Under the pieces are notes generated by a model, which worked only from the letters and a program-made list of their open reading frames with translations, had not been told where the DNA came from and did not search any database. 64,000 bases of DNA, from contig NZ_CP104964.1 of the NCBI RefSeq assembly GCF_025452235.1, forward strand, positions 434,001 through 498,000, written 5' to 3'. Each line of letters opens with the position of its first letter. Position 1 is the stretch's first letter. Positions 26,245 through 35,151 of the stretch are shown here, in pieces. Position numbers and translations under genes: made by a program. The stretch comes from Devosia neptuniae (lineage in GTDB: Bacteria; Pseudomonadota; Alphaproteobacteria; Rhizobiales; Devosiaceae).

Positions 26245-26589
26245 TCATCTGATCGATCTGCTCGGAGCCAGCGCCCTGCGGATCTGGGGCTGCGCCTGAT
26301 CAAGACCGGCATCACGAATGCCTTTGGCGGCTCGTTGCGCCAGTGGATCGGCAAAAGGTGTCTTGTCGCGAAGCTGGGCGAACTGGTCCACTTCCGTCTC
26401 AGTCAGGCCACCAGCCTCGCGGCCGATCGAGGCGAGGAGCGAGCCGAGCTTCACGCGAGTGATTGGGCGCACAGCGGCTTCGAGGATTTCGCGCATCTCG
26501 GCTTCTGTGCTGCGTCCATGGTGGGCGGCACGCACCTTTAAGGCCCGGTGTGTCTCAGCGGACAGATTACGAATTGTGACTGCAGCCAT
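26245..26589 (-). CDS. Orphan FitA/VapB-type antitoxin
   Basis: A 114-residue protein whose first 80 residues match FitA-like ribbon-helix-helix antitoxins (MAAVTIRNLSAETHRALKVRAAHHGRSTEAEMREILEAAV). They normally bind DNA and neutralise a VapC (PIN) toxin encoded directly downstream. No VapC gene follows: the frame runs past the usual FitA end (..DPLAQ) for about 30 extra residues of low-complexity tail, and the next gene is lacI. GAGGAGG lies 8 bases before the ATG at 26589. It looks like a toxin-less relic that may still act as a DNA-binding protein. Confidence 0.75.
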   Translation of the reverse strand: MAAVTIRNLSAETHRALKVRAAHHGRSTEAEMREILEAAVRPITRVKLGSLLASIGREAGGLTETEVDQFAQLRDKTPFADPLAQRAAKGIRDAGLDQAQPQIRRALAPSRSIR

Positions 26590-27101
26590 AGTGATGGCCT
26601 CCTCGACCATTTGATGACAATGATAGCAATAGATATTTGCGATCACTTTCAACCGTAACCGGCCTATGCCCCCAACCCCATAACGCCATATCGGCAATCG
26701 TGTAGTGGGGCGCCTGCCAGGTACCAAGCGTGCGCCAGCCGTTCGTCGAGCACCGCGGAGTGCCGCGCAACCTTGCAGTGCGCCGTAGCCTTACAAGCAC
26801 CGACACTAGCCATGACATCTCCGGGGCGGGTCTTCACGCCCAGATCACGTCCTCAATTTGGCATGTCTGACCGGAGGACGACGTCGCCAAACGGCGCCCC
26901 CTCGCTCTTGTCCCCGCAACGGACGTCCGCAACTTTTTTTCCCCTGAGCGCCGCGCGCTCATTCCTCGCGCGGCAAGAAAGCCGCCTCCGTCCGCCCTCC
27001 ACTTTGTTTCGGCCTCTTCGCGGTGCGGGTCGATCGCCCCCGGTCTGCCGACAGCCATCGAGGTCGCGATGGGCGTGACCGACAAACTTAGGAGACGACA
27101 A
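26590..27101 (+). other. Intergenic leader before DUF736, probable left part of the mobile element
   Basis: About 510 bases without a supported gene; the long minus-strand frames here are antisense to DUF736. A hairpin with perfect 8-bp arms (GCCGCGCG and CGCGCGGC) lies at 26950-26974, directly after a run of eight T's. The junction between chromosome-like and element-like genes falls here, but I see no integrase, tRNA or attachment repeat. Confidence 0.5.
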
Positions 27102-27413
27102 ATGGCTAACATCGGTACCTTCACCCCCAATGCCAGCGGTTTTACCGGCACGATTAAGACTCTCAACCTCAACGTCAAGGCTCGCATCGAGCGGGTCCAG
27201 AACCCCTCCGACAAAGGCCCGCATTTCCGCATCTTCTGGGGCGCAGTCGAACTGGGCGCCGCCTGGCAGAAGACGGCCAAGGAAACCGAGCGCGACTACC
27301 TCTCGGTGAAGTTGGACGATCCGAGCTTCCCAAGCCCGATCTACGCCACCCTGATCGAGGTCGAAGGTCAGGAAGGTCTGCAGCTCATCTGGTCTCGGCC
27401 CCACGGCGACTGA
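27102..27413 (+). CDS. DUF736 family protein
   Basis: A 103-residue protein with the DUF736 pattern: [27 protein letters not shown] at the start and [35 protein letters not shown] in the middle. DUF736 genes are abundant on rhizobial plasmids and conjugative elements; the biochemical role is unknown. AGGAGA sits before the ATG at 27102. It marks the start of the element-type gene content in this window. Confidence 0.9.
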   Translation: MANIGTFTPNASGFTGTIKTLNLNVKARIERVQNPSDKGPHFRIFWGAVELGAAWQKTAKETERDYLSVKLDDPSFPSPIYATLIEVEGQEGLQLIWSRPHGD

Positions 27414-27423
27414 CCATAAACGG

Positions 27424-27445
27424 GGTCCCGTCCACCAGCGGGACC
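27424..27445 (+). terminator. Hairpin downstream of DUF736
   Basis: Arms GGTCCCG and CGGGACC with an 8-base loop, 10 bases after the DUF736 stop, followed by a pyrimidine-rich stretch. Likely terminator. A 24-codon frame (27481-27555, MPLDEIEELRAELRHDIADH) after it resembles the start of a small helical protein that ends early. Confidence 0.5.
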
Positions 27446-27520
27446 TCGATCCTCTCTGCTTATCGTGGGAGAGATCGGCATGCCTCTCGACGAGATCGAA
27501 GAACTGCGGGCCGAACTTCG

Positions 27521-27766
27521 TCACGACATTGCGGACCATAAACGGCGAATATGAAAATGTACATTTGAGCCAAGCCACACCGCGTCCTCACTTGGCGGCA
27601 CCAGCAGCGCAAGTCCGTGCAGGCTAAGAGATATGGCAATCGCTACCGCCACCGATGGAAGAATGGCTGTCGCCGCTGCCATCGGACCGATGGCCCCCAC
27701 CACGAGGATGGAAAGCGCCACCCCATTCAAAAATTGTGCGACTGTACGTCTCACTTCGCGGCTCAT
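27521..27766 (-). CDS. Small two-helix membrane protein
   Basis: An 81-residue protein, MSREVRRTVAQFLNGVALSILVVGAIGPM, with two hydrophobic helices (about 14-35 and 38-56). It belongs to a type of small conserved membrane protein often found in the accessory regions of alphaproteobacterial mobile elements; no function is known. It is convergent with DUF736 and divergent from the next gene. Confidence 0.6.
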   Translation of the reverse strand: MSREVRRTVAQFLNGVALSILVVGAIGPMAAATAILPSVAVAIAISLSLHGLALLVPPSEDAVWLGSNVHFHIRRLWSAMS

Positions 27767-27849
27767 GGCGTGTCCTCTTACTGTCCAATAAGAATAACCT
27801 GATTGGCTGTACGGGGGATTTCGGGGATAAATCCGCCTGCGGGGGAACT

Positions 27850-28131
27850 ATGAAAGCCACGGTTGATCGCCTAAGTGCCGAATTGACGAGCCGCTACGTC
27901 CTTTATCTCGAGACGTTTCTCGTCGATCTCTGGAGTGACGCAGGTCAGATCGAGTTCCGATGTGGCTTCACCTTACGCTCCGACCACCAACTCCGCCAAT
28001 TTACGCTCAAGGTACCGGCCCTTGCCGGTGATACCGACGGCGAGCGGGACTTGATCATCGTGATTATCTTTGAGCAGATCGAGGACATGATTGATCAAGC
28101 CATTGCCGAACGGCGCGCGGCTACAAACTAG
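27850..28131 (+). CDS. Hypothetical protein
   Basis: A 93-residue acidic protein, MKATVDRLSAELTSRYVLYLETFLVDLW, with a beta-rich middle and a helical end (IIVIIFEQIEDMIDQAIAERRAA). GGGGGA precedes the ATG at 27850; the frame is open upstream but without a start of similar quality. No known family. It is in the accessory part of the conjugative element. Confidence 0.55.
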   Translation: MKATVDRLSAELTSRYVLYLETFLVDLWSDAGQIEFRCGFTLRSDHQLRQFTLKVPALAGDTDGERDLIIVIIFEQIEDMIDQAIAERRAATN

Positions 28132-28223
28132 TCATCGGTGATACGTGGTGCTGGGTCAGAGGCGCCACGGGTCAATTCACGTCACAGCTGCCCCACGGCA
28201 AGTTCGAGTGTCCAAGCCCGAGT

Positions 28224-28469
28224 TCAGCATGCCGTCTGGTATCCTCGTCGCCGTTTGCTGCGTTCGAGGCGGGCCTTGGCCCGCTGCGCCGTTTCAACAT
28301 CTTCGTACAGAACAATCTTATGCTGACCGCGCGTGCCAATGCGGCCCCATTCCCGAATGAGTGAGCTGCCGCCGAATAAATTTGGCTGAATGTACAAGGT
28401 ATAGAACCGCGCCATGTTCTGGCTTGGGTCGATACGGTTTAGATAAGTCTCAGCGGGCTCGTGGCTCAT
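28224..28469 (-). CDS. WGR domain protein
   Basis: An 81-residue protein that is almost only a WGR domain: RFYTLYIQPNLFGGSSLIREWGRIGTRGQ carries the W-G-R core, followed by a helix rich in Lys/Arg (AQRAKARLERSKRRRGY). WGR domains are thought to bind nucleic acid. An in-frame ATG 12 codons upstream exists, but MSHEPAETYLNRID at 28469 is the usual start. Common on rhizobial plasmids and ICEs. Confidence 0.85.
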   Translation of the reverse strand: MSHEPAETYLNRIDPSQNMARFYTLYIQPNLFGGSSLIREWGRIGTRGQHKIVLYEDVETAQRAKARLERSKRRRGYQTAC

Positions 28470-28697
28470 GCCTCGAGTCTCTTTGAACGGAAGAATCCTG
28501 TCCAATCAGAGTTTTGAATCGCGGATGGGTCATCGATTCATTTAGGTGATGATCAGGGTCTTGCCCATTTCCAGCCAGCAGGGGTCGTAGCGCTTCCTCG
28601 GAGGCGCGGAGCATAGCGTAGGCCAGAACGCGCTCCCATACAGCGCGAAGAGACGGCCGAAGTCTTGTGGGAGACGGTAGCTAGGTACTGGCAAAAC

Positions 28698-30614
28698 CTA
28701 CCCGTTAGATTCGTAACTGTTTCGTCCCACGCTCTTCCTCATGTCGGCGCGGCGAAACCAAATGGCGCGTCCGCACCGCAGTGGAGGGTTGCCCGCGGTA
28801 AACACGATCTGTTCATCCGCGCGCATATGCAGCACCTCATGAGGCAGGATCAAAGGACGGCGAGTTAATTGCTTGGATCGAGTCCGCGATGAGCCGGACA
28901 TTTGCGCACTCCGGCTCAACTGCTCGACCTCCACCGTGGAGTCACCACAGCGCCTCGAAATGTAATCAGCTGTTTCGGGATCGTTGATTGCGGCGAAGGA
29001 AATCCATGACGCGCTTTCGAACCACTTGCTGGTCGCGTCCCGGCCACCATAGGTCTCACGCATCTGTCCGATCGACTGGAACAGCAACAGGAGCGTGATG
29101 CCATATTTGCGACCGGTATCGCGCGCGGTTTCAAGAATGCGCAGATAGCCAAGCCGTGCGACTTCGTCGAGCAGGAATAGGGTCTTCCCCTGCGTCTTGC
29201 CCTTGCGGTTGTAGAGAGCATTCATCAGCGCGCCGATGATGACGCGGGCAAGACCGGGATGGGTCTCGAGCGTTTTGAGGTCGAGGTTGATGAAGATGTC
29301 GATACTTCCCTCGGCCAGCTCGTCCGTGGTGAAGCTGTTCCCAGACACCAGGGCAGCATAATTGGGATAGGACAGCCAATGGGTTTCCTTGACCGCATTG
29401 GCATAGACGCCGGAAAAGGTTTCGGGCGTCATGGCGATAAAGGGCGCCACGTTCTCCTTTACGAACTCGGATGCCGATTTGTCGTAGATGGCCTGAAGCC
29501 GCTCGCGCAATTTTGGTTCGGGCTCCGCGAGATTGGCGCGAACCTGGCGCAAATGCTGGTCTGGCTTTCTGGTATGACCGGACAGGCACACATCGGCGAG
29601 TAGCGCGGTCACCAATTGCAGCGCTGAGGCACGGAAAAAGTCGTCGCGGGCCGAACCCTGGCGCGGATTGTCGGTGAGGATCCAGGTGGCGACGGCGACG
29701 ATGTCTTCTTCCCTGGTGCCGCCAAACTGGCCGATCCAATCGAGTACGTTGAACCCGATCTGGGGTGAGCCTGGATCGATCACGAAAAGGCTGCGGCCAG
29801 CAGCATGTCTATGACCAGACACCATTGGCCCAACTTCGTTAGACGGGTCGAGCACCACAAGGCTGCCAGCCCATTTTAGCGCCGTGGGCACCGTGACCGA
29901 TGTGGTTTTGAAGCCGCCCGAGCCCGCAAAGACGATTCCGTGGGACGAACCGAAGGATCCATCAAAACAGAGCAGGGGGGACGTGCCGCCCTTACCCCAA
30001 CTCTGCTCGTCATCGGCGCGGAACGCATGGTCGGCAGTGCTGTCTTTGTCGACGCGGTAGCGCTCGCCAACAACGATGCCACCAGCACTCGGAAAGAGCC
30101 GAGCCGCGGCGCCGATACTCATCCAGGCAGCCTCGCCATATATCGCGCGCTTGCCGCGAACCCGCTTCGGCGTGGCTGCTTCGAATGCTGCATTCCCGCG
30201 GAGCATGACCCGCATTGCAAATAGGCCGCACAACACTGTGGTCATTCCGCCGAGCAGGGTGGCAGGATCGGCAAAGCCCAGAATGCTCTGGGTTGGAGCA
30301 ACCTGGTTGCCAAACGACAACAATCTAGAGGATTCCCGCAATATCGCGAGGGCCGTCACGGTCATTGCGCCGATGACGACGCCGAATGCCGCGCTGCGGA
30401 TGCCTATTGCGCCTTTGGCGGCAAACAGAAAAACCACGCCAATGGCTCCCCCAGCGATATAGGGCATGGCAATGCCAATTCGGCCCAGCGCTATAACCGA
30501 CGCCGGCGTAGTGCCGAAGGCCGACAGCGACCCTTCAATGCCGCTCAGACCCTTACAAGTGCCAACCATCAAGGCGATGGGCGCGACCATCAGCAATAGT
30601 CTATTCGGGGTCAT
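28698..30614 (-). CDS. traG: Conjugative coupling protein TraG (VirD4 family)
   Basis: A 638-residue type IV coupling protein. N-terminal membrane helices (about 5-30, 48-70, 75-125) anchor a cytosolic ATPase with Walker [14 protein letters not shown] and Walker [13 protein letters not shown]. The family motif [17 protein letters not shown] is present. It links the relaxosome to the Trb secretion channel. The gene overlaps traD by 14 bases, the order traC-traD-traG of Ti and rhizobial plasmids. Confidence 0.95.
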   Translation of the reverse strand: MTPNRLLLMVAPIALMVGTCKGLSGIEGSLSAFGTTPASVIALGRIGIAMPYIAGGAIGVVFLFAAKGAIGIRSAAFGVVIGAMTVTALAILRESSRLLSFGNQVAPTQSILGFADPATLLGGMTTVLCGLFAMRVMLRGNAAFEAATPKRVRGKRAIYGEAAWMSIGAAARLFPSAGGIVVGERYRVDKDSTADHAFRADDEQSWGKGGTSPLLCFDGSFGSSHGIVFAGSGGFKTTSVTVPTALKWAGSLVVLDPSNEVGPMVSGHRHAAGRSLFVIDPGSPQIGFNVLDWIGQFGGTREEDIVAVATWILTDNPRQGSARDDFFRASALQLVTALLADVCLSGHTRKPDQHLRQVRANLAEPEPKLRERLQAIYDKSASEFVKENVAPFIAMTPETFSGVYANAVKETHWLSYPNYAALVSGNSFTTDELAEGSIDIFINLDLKTLETHPGLARVIIGALMNALYNRKGKTQGKTLFLLDEVARLGYLRILETARDTGRKYGITLLLLFQSIGQMRETYGGRDATSKWFESASWISFAAINDPETADYISRRCGDSTVEVEQLSRSAQMSGSSRTRSKQLTRRPLILPHEVLHMRADEQIVFTAGNPPLRCGRAIWFRRADMRKSVGRNSYESNG

Positions 30615-30816
30615 TGCCGAAGGCTCGTATGCCGATGGCCATCAGACGTTCCCGCTCTGCTGGGTTGATTTGGATCCGATCACGCGCATCAATGAGCAGT
30701 CCGAGCAGCAGGGCCCGTTTCTCATAGCGCAGGCCCGCCTTGGCGATCAGTCCGCCAAGCTGGATTTTTTCGCGCGCGTCCTTCTTTCTGTCGGCGGTTT
30801 TAATGACTTGTTGCAT
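30601..30816 (-). CDS. traD: Conjugal transfer protein TraD
   Basis: A 71-residue protein, [43 protein letters not shown], matching the small TraD of Ti-type plasmids (conserved [10 protein letters not shown] motif). The frame is open upstream, but this start follows the traC stop by four bases and matches family length. Accessory relaxosome protein. Confidence 0.85.
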   Translation of the reverse strand: MQQVIKTADRKKDAREKIQLGGLIAKAGLRYEKRALLLGLLIDARDRIQINPAERERLMAIGIRAFGNDPE

Positions 30817-30820
30817 GCGT

Positions 30821-31072
30821 TTAAGCCTGACTACTCGACCCAGAAGTCGCGCCACTCTGGATCGTCGCCAGCTTGCTGGTCTCGCCCTTGCGAAACGTGA
30901 TGGCCAGCTCCTCGAGCGCCGCCAAAAGGTCAGCGTCGTCAATTTCGATGCTGCCGAACCCCGCTTTCAAGGCGAGCCGACCCATGCGTTCGGCCTCCTT
31001 GGTTTCGGCGGCCTTAAGTTGATCCTGGAGCCTGGCGATTTCTTCGCGGATCTTTGATGATGGCTTCTTCAT
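30821..31072 (-). CDS. traC: Conjugal transfer protein TraC
   Basis: An 83-residue protein of the TraC family: [39 protein letters not shown], with a coiled coil at 5-30 and an acidic centre ([15 protein letters not shown]). It is the first gene of traC-traD-traG and starts beside oriT, as in Ti plasmids. The in-frame ATG 11 codons upstream lies in the oriT region and is less likely. Confidence 0.82.
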   Translation of the reverse strand: MKKPSSKIREEIARLQDQLKAAETKEAERMGRLALKAGFGSIEIDDADLLAALEELAITFRKGETSKLATIQSGATSGSSSQA

Positions 31073-31312
31073 TTGCAGTTGTCTCGTCGCATGGCTGTGT
31101 GCCATGGGACAAAAACAGCTGGTGGCGCGTAGCGCACCCTACCTAATCTGGTAGGTCGGCAGCGCCGACACTTCTTGAAATTATCCCGCCGTTCCGAAGG
31201 AATGGTTCCAAGGGCGCAGTAATACGTCGCCAAGGCGACGTCCCCTTGCGGCCCGCTAGCTTGGCCATCCGAACGAACACTGCCGCTTGTTCTTGTCGGG
31301 ATCAGTTTCGCC
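31073..31312 (+). other. oriT region between traC and traA
   Basis: This 240-base gap between divergent traCDG and traAFB is the position of oriT on Ti-type plasmids. It contains TTCCAAGGGCGCA (31206-31218), like the nic region of RSF1010/Ti-type oriT, immediately followed by a perfect inverted repeat ACGTCGCC-AA-GGCGACGT (31224-31241). Further hairpins lie on its traC side: CCTACC/GGTAGG and GTCGGC/GCCGAC around 31138-31172, and a larger one with TTGTC/GACAA and GCATGGC/GCCATG arms around 31079-31113. Both tra promoters must also lie here. Confidence 0.8.
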
Positions 31313-34300
31313 GTGGCTATTACCCATTTCACGCCCCAGCTCATTGGGCGCGGTTCAGGCCGCAGCGCTGTGTTGGCTGCCGCATACCGCCATTGCACTC
31401 GAATGGAGTATGTGGCCGAGGCGCGGATCGTGGACTATTCCAACAAAGGCGGCATGATCCACGAGGAGTTTATGTTGCCACCCGACGCGCCGGCCTGGAT
31501 TCGCGATCTGGTCGCAGATCGGTCTGTGGCAGGCGCGGCTGAGGTGTTCTGGAACAAGGTCGAAGCGTTCGAAAAACGCCAGGACGCCCAGTTCGCCAAA
31601 GAGTTCATAGTAGCGCTGCCGGTTGAGCTCACGGTTGCTCAGAATATTGCCCTCATGCGGCAGTTCGTGCTCGAGCACGTGTCGGCACGTGGACAGGTGG
31701 CCGACTGGGTCTATCATGATGAACCGGGCAATCCGCATGTCCATCTGATGACGAGTTTGCGGCCGCTCAGCGACAACGGATTTGGACCAAAGAAAGTCGC
31801 CCTTATCAGTGATGGTGGCGAGGTGGCGCGCAACAAAGCGGGCAAAATAATCTACCAATTGTGGTCGGGCGAGAAGACAGAGTTCCTGGCGCAGCGGCAG
31901 GGATGGCTGGACTTGCAGAACCAGCACCTGGCATTGGCGGGCCTCGATATTCGGGTCGACGGGCGTTCCTATGCCACGCGGGAGATTGAGCTGGTACCCA
32001 CCAGCCGTATCGGCGTCGCGGCCAAAGCTATGCAACGAAAAGCCGACGAGGCGGGCCGCCCGCCGGCGTTGGAGCGGCTAGAGCTGTTCGAAGCCCGGCG
32101 AGAGGAGAACGCGCGACGGATACAGCGGCGGCCCGAGATCGTGCTTGAGCTGATTACGTCCGAGAAAAGCCTCTTTGACGAGCGCGACATCGCCAAGGTG
32201 CTGCATCGCTATGTCGATGATGCCGGTACCTTCCGGCACCTGATGGCGCGCATTCTGCAGAGCCCGGAGGCGGTCCGGCTGGAGCGGGAAGCCATCGATT
32301 TCGCAACTGGCGAAGCCATCCGCGCCAAATACACCACCCGCGAGCTGATCGGTATCGAAGCGGAGATGGCCAAAGGCGCGATGAAACTCGCCAGTACTGG
32401 CGGCTTTGGTGCCGGTGCGGATGTGTTGGCCGGCATATTCAAGCGCCATGCGCAGCTCTCGCTCGAACAACGCGTGGCCATTGAGCACGTGGTTTCCAGG
32501 GGGCGGATAGCGGCCGTGGTTGGCCGCGCCGGCGCCGGCAAGACGACCATGATGAAAGCGGCACGTGAGGCCTGGGAGAATGCCGGTTACCGCGTTGTCG
32601 GCGGCGCTCTGGCCGGCAAAGCAGCCGAAGGTCTTGAAAGGGAAGCAGGTATTACATCGAAGACCCTGTCTTCCTGGGAGATCCGCTGGAACCAGGGGCG
32701 GGATCTGCTCGACGACAAGACAGTGCTCGTGCTGGACGAGGCCGGCATGGTTGCCTCCCGTCAGATGGCGACATTCATCGAGGCCGTCTTGAGGGCTGGC
32801 GCCAAGCTTGTCCTTGTGGGCGATCCCGAGCAGCTGCAGCCAATCGAAGCCGGTGCCGCCTTTCGGGCCATTGCCGATCGTATCGGTTATGCTGAACTGG
32901 AAACCATCTATCGCCAAAAAGAGCATTGGATGCGCCTGGCGTCTCTCGATCTGGCACGGGGCCGGGTCGAGAAGGCACTGTCCGCCTATGCCGACAAGGA
33001 CAAGCTGTTTGGGTCAGATCTCAAGGCCATGGCCATCGGCCATCTGATTGAGGACTGGAACCGCGACTATGATCCCCAAAAATCCACGCTGATCCTGGCG
33101 CATCTGCGACGCGACGTTCGAATGCTGAACGAACTGGCGCGCGCTAAGCTCGTCGAGCGTGGTCTGGTGGCGCCAGGCGAGTCATTCCGGACCGAACATG
33201 GCCAGCGTCGCTTTGCGGGTGGCGACCAGATCGTATTTCTCAAAAATGACAGTGGGTTGGGCGTCAAGAACGGCATGATCGGCAAAGTGATCGAGGCGCA
33301 GACCGGGCGCCTCGTGGTCGAGATCGGCGCCGGAACGGATATCAAGCGCGTGGCGGTCGAGCAGCGCTTCTACCGCAATCTTGATCATGGTTATGCCACA
33401 ACGATCCATAAGTCGCAGGGTGCTACTGTCGAGCGGGTCAAGGTCCTGGCAACGCTTTCGCTGGATCGACACCTGACCTATGTGGCGATGACCCGGCACC
33501 GCGAAGATGTCGCACTTTATTACGGTCACCGGTCCTTCGGCATTGGCGGCGGCCTAATCCCGATCCTGTCAAAGGAGAATTCCAAACAGACCACGCTCGA
33601 CTATGAGCACGGCACTCTTTATCGGCAGGCCCTGCGTTTCGCCGAAAGTCGCGGCCTGCATCTCGTTCGGGTCGCCCGCACGCTTGTGTATGATCGCCTC
33701 AACTGGGCACTGCGACAGAAAAACCGTCTTGCCGACCTGGGTCAGAAGTTGCGGGCTTTGGGCGTCCGGCTCGTCCATATCCAGGACCAGCAAATTGGCG
33801 ATGACCGCGTCATCAAAAAGACCGCGCCTATGGTCGCGGGGGTCAGAGTGTTCGCTAACTCGCTCAGCAATGTTGTCGAAGAAAAGCTGCAGGCCGATCC
33901 TGCCATAACCAAGCTGTGGAAGGGCGTCTCCAACCGCTTTGGCCAGGTGTTCGCCGATCCCGAAAGCGCCTTCCGAGCCATGAATTTCGACAGCGTACTG
34001 AAGGACAAAGTCACGGCTGTCGAAACGCTCGAACGTCTTGGCCGCGAACCTCAATCCTTCGGGCCATTGCGGGGTCGGATTGGACTCTTGGCCGGCAGGG
34101 CCGACCGAGACGATCGGCGGGTGGCCGAGCGCAATGTCCCGGCACTAAAACTGGACGTTGCGCGCTATCTGCGGTTGCGGGAGTTGACGGTCCACAAGAT
34201 CGAGGCCGAGGAGACTAAGCGTCGGCAGCGCGTGGCGATCGACATCCCCGCGCTTTCGCCCGCAGCTCATATGGTATTGACGAAAGTTCGCGACGCCATC

Positions 34301-34621
34301 GATCGCAATGATTTGCCAGCGGCACTCGGCTTTGCACTGGCCGACCGCATGACCAAAGCCGAGATCGATGGCTTCAACAAGGCTATTGCAGAACGCTTCG
34401 GGGATCGCGCCTTGTTGGCAAATTCGGCTCACGAACCGAACGGTTCGGCATTCGAGAAGGCGGCCCTGGGGCTCAAGCCCGCGGAACGCGAGAAGTTGGC
34501 CAGGGCATGGTCCACGATGCGAACGGCCCAGTACCTTGCGGCTCATCAGCGCTCGGTAGAGGCGCTCAAGCAAAGCCAAGCTACCCATTTGTCGCAGCGC
34601 CAGCACCCGGTTCTCAAATGA
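31313..34621 (+). CDS. traA: Relaxase-helicase TraA (MOBQ class)
   Basis: A 1102-residue Ti-type TraA. The N-terminal MobA/MobL relaxase (about 1-230) has MAITHFTPQLIGRGSGRSAVLAAAYRH and the metal-binding DEPGNPHVHLMTSLRPL. A RecD-like helicase follows, with Walker A VVGRAGAGKTTMMKAA near residue 400, Walker B VLVLDEAGMVASRQM, YVAMTRHREDVALYYG and GYATTIHKSQGATVE. It nicks oriT and unwinds the transferred strand. Start is GTG at 31313. The stop overlaps the traF start (ATGA). No motif is missing. Confidence 0.95.
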   Translation: MAITHFTPQLIGRGSGRSAVLAAAYRHCTRMEYVAEARIVDYSNKGGMIHEEFMLPPDAPAWIRDLVADRSVAGAAEVFWNKVEAFEKRQDAQFAKEFIVALPVELTVAQNIALMRQFVLEHVSARGQVADWVYHDEPGNPHVHLMTSLRPLSDNGFGPKKVALISDGGEVARNKAGKIIYQLWSGEKTEFLAQRQGWLDLQNQHLALAGLDIRVDGRSYATREIELVPTSRIGVAAKAMQRKADEAGRPPALERLELFEARREENARRIQRRPEIVLELITSEKSLFDERDIAKVLHRYVDDAGTFRHLMARILQSPEAVRLEREAIDFATGEAIRAKYTTRELIGIEAEMAKGAMKLASTGGFGAGADVLAGIFKRHAQLSLEQRVAIEHVVSRGRIAAVVGRAGAGKTTMMKAAREAWENAGYRVVGGALAGKAAEGLEREAGITSKTLSSWEIRWNQGRDLLDDKTVLVLDEAGMVASRQMATFIEAVLRAGAKLVLVGDPEQLQPIEAGAAFRAIADRIGYAELETIYRQKEHWMRLASLDLARGRVEKALSAYADKDKLFGSDLKAMAIGHLIEDWNRDYDPQKSTLILAHLRRDVRMLNELARAKLVERGLVAPGESFRTEHGQRRFAGGDQIVFLKNDSGLGVKNGMIGKVIEAQTGRLVVEIGAGTDIKRVAVEQRFYRNLDHGYATTIHKSQGATVERVKVLATLSLDRHLTYVAMTRHREDVALYYGHRSFGIGGGLIPILSKENSKQTTLDYEHGTLYRQALRFAESRGLHLVRVARTLVYDRLNWALRQKNRLADLGQKLRALGVRLVHIQDQQIGDDRVIKKTAPMVAGVRVFANSLSNVVEEKLQADPAITKLWKGVSNRFGQVFADPESAFRAMNFDSVLKDKVTAVETLERLGREPQSFGPLRGRIGLLAGRADRDDRRVAERNVPALKLDVARYLRLRELTVHKIEAEETKRRQRVAIDIPALSPAAHMVLTKVRDAIDRNDLPAALGFALADRMTKAEIDGFNKAIAERFGDRALLANSAHEPNGSAFEKAALGLKPAEREKLARAWSTMRTAQYLAAHQRSVEALKQSQATHLSQRQHPVLK

Positions 34622-35151
34622 GACCGCGTCGGCGGGCAGGGGGGCTTATTGTTGCCAGTTTCGGGATCCTCGCGATGCTGTTCAGTGCTGGCTATTGGGG
34701 CGGCCTGCGGATCAATCTGACACCCAGCTATCCGATTGGCTTGTGGCGTATTGAACCACTCGAGCGGACCGCGGCTGTGGGCGACCTCGTGTTCATTTGC
34801 CCGCCCGACGGCGCGCCCTTTGTGCTGGCACTGGAGCGGGGCCATATCCGACCCGGGCTTTGCCCCGGCGGGATGGGACCCCTGATCAAGACCATCATGG
34901 CTGTCGGCGAGCAACAGGTCGACATTGCTGGATCGGTGACGATCGATGGCACGCCCCTGGCCCGTTCTGCCGTCCGGGGAGCCGACGCTGAGGGCAGGGC
35001 GCTACCCGACTTTGCCGGCGGCACCGTGCCGCCCGGATGGCTCTATCTGCATTCGGATTTTGCCGGCTCATTCGACTCCCGGTATTTTGGGTTCGTGCCG
35101 GCGGCTGGCCTGCTCGGGCTGGCACGACCAATGTTCACCTATGGCCCGTGA
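34618..35151 (+). CDS. traF: Conjugal transfer peptidase TraF
   Basis: A 177-residue S26-family peptidase. An N-terminal membrane helix (about 8-28) is followed by the catalytic Ser37 in NLTPSYPIGLWR and Lys91 in PLIKTIMAVGEQ, then SDFAGSFDSRYFGFVP. TraF of this type matures the TrbC pilin by cyclising it. ATG overlaps the traA stop; the upstream extension of the frame is antisense-like and was not used. Confidence 0.9.
   Translation: MRPRRRAGGLIVASFGILAMLFSAGYWGGLRINLTPSYPIGLWRIEPLERTAAVGDLVFICPPDGAPFVLALERGHIRPGLCPGGMGPLIKTIMAVGEQQVDIAGSVTIDGTPLARSAVRGADAEGRALPDFAGGTVPPGWLYLHSDFAGSFDSRYFGFVPAAGLLGLARPMFTYGP

Noticed and set aside
26590..27101. Integration site (tRNA, att repeat, integrase) at the left border of the conjugative element
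   Set aside because: No tRNA-like fold, direct repeat or integrase gene could be seen, so no att site is called and ICE versus plasmid stays open.
26853..27578. 241-codon minus-strand frame over DUF736
   Set aside because: It is antisense to the well-supported DUF736 gene, has no family features and no ribosome site.
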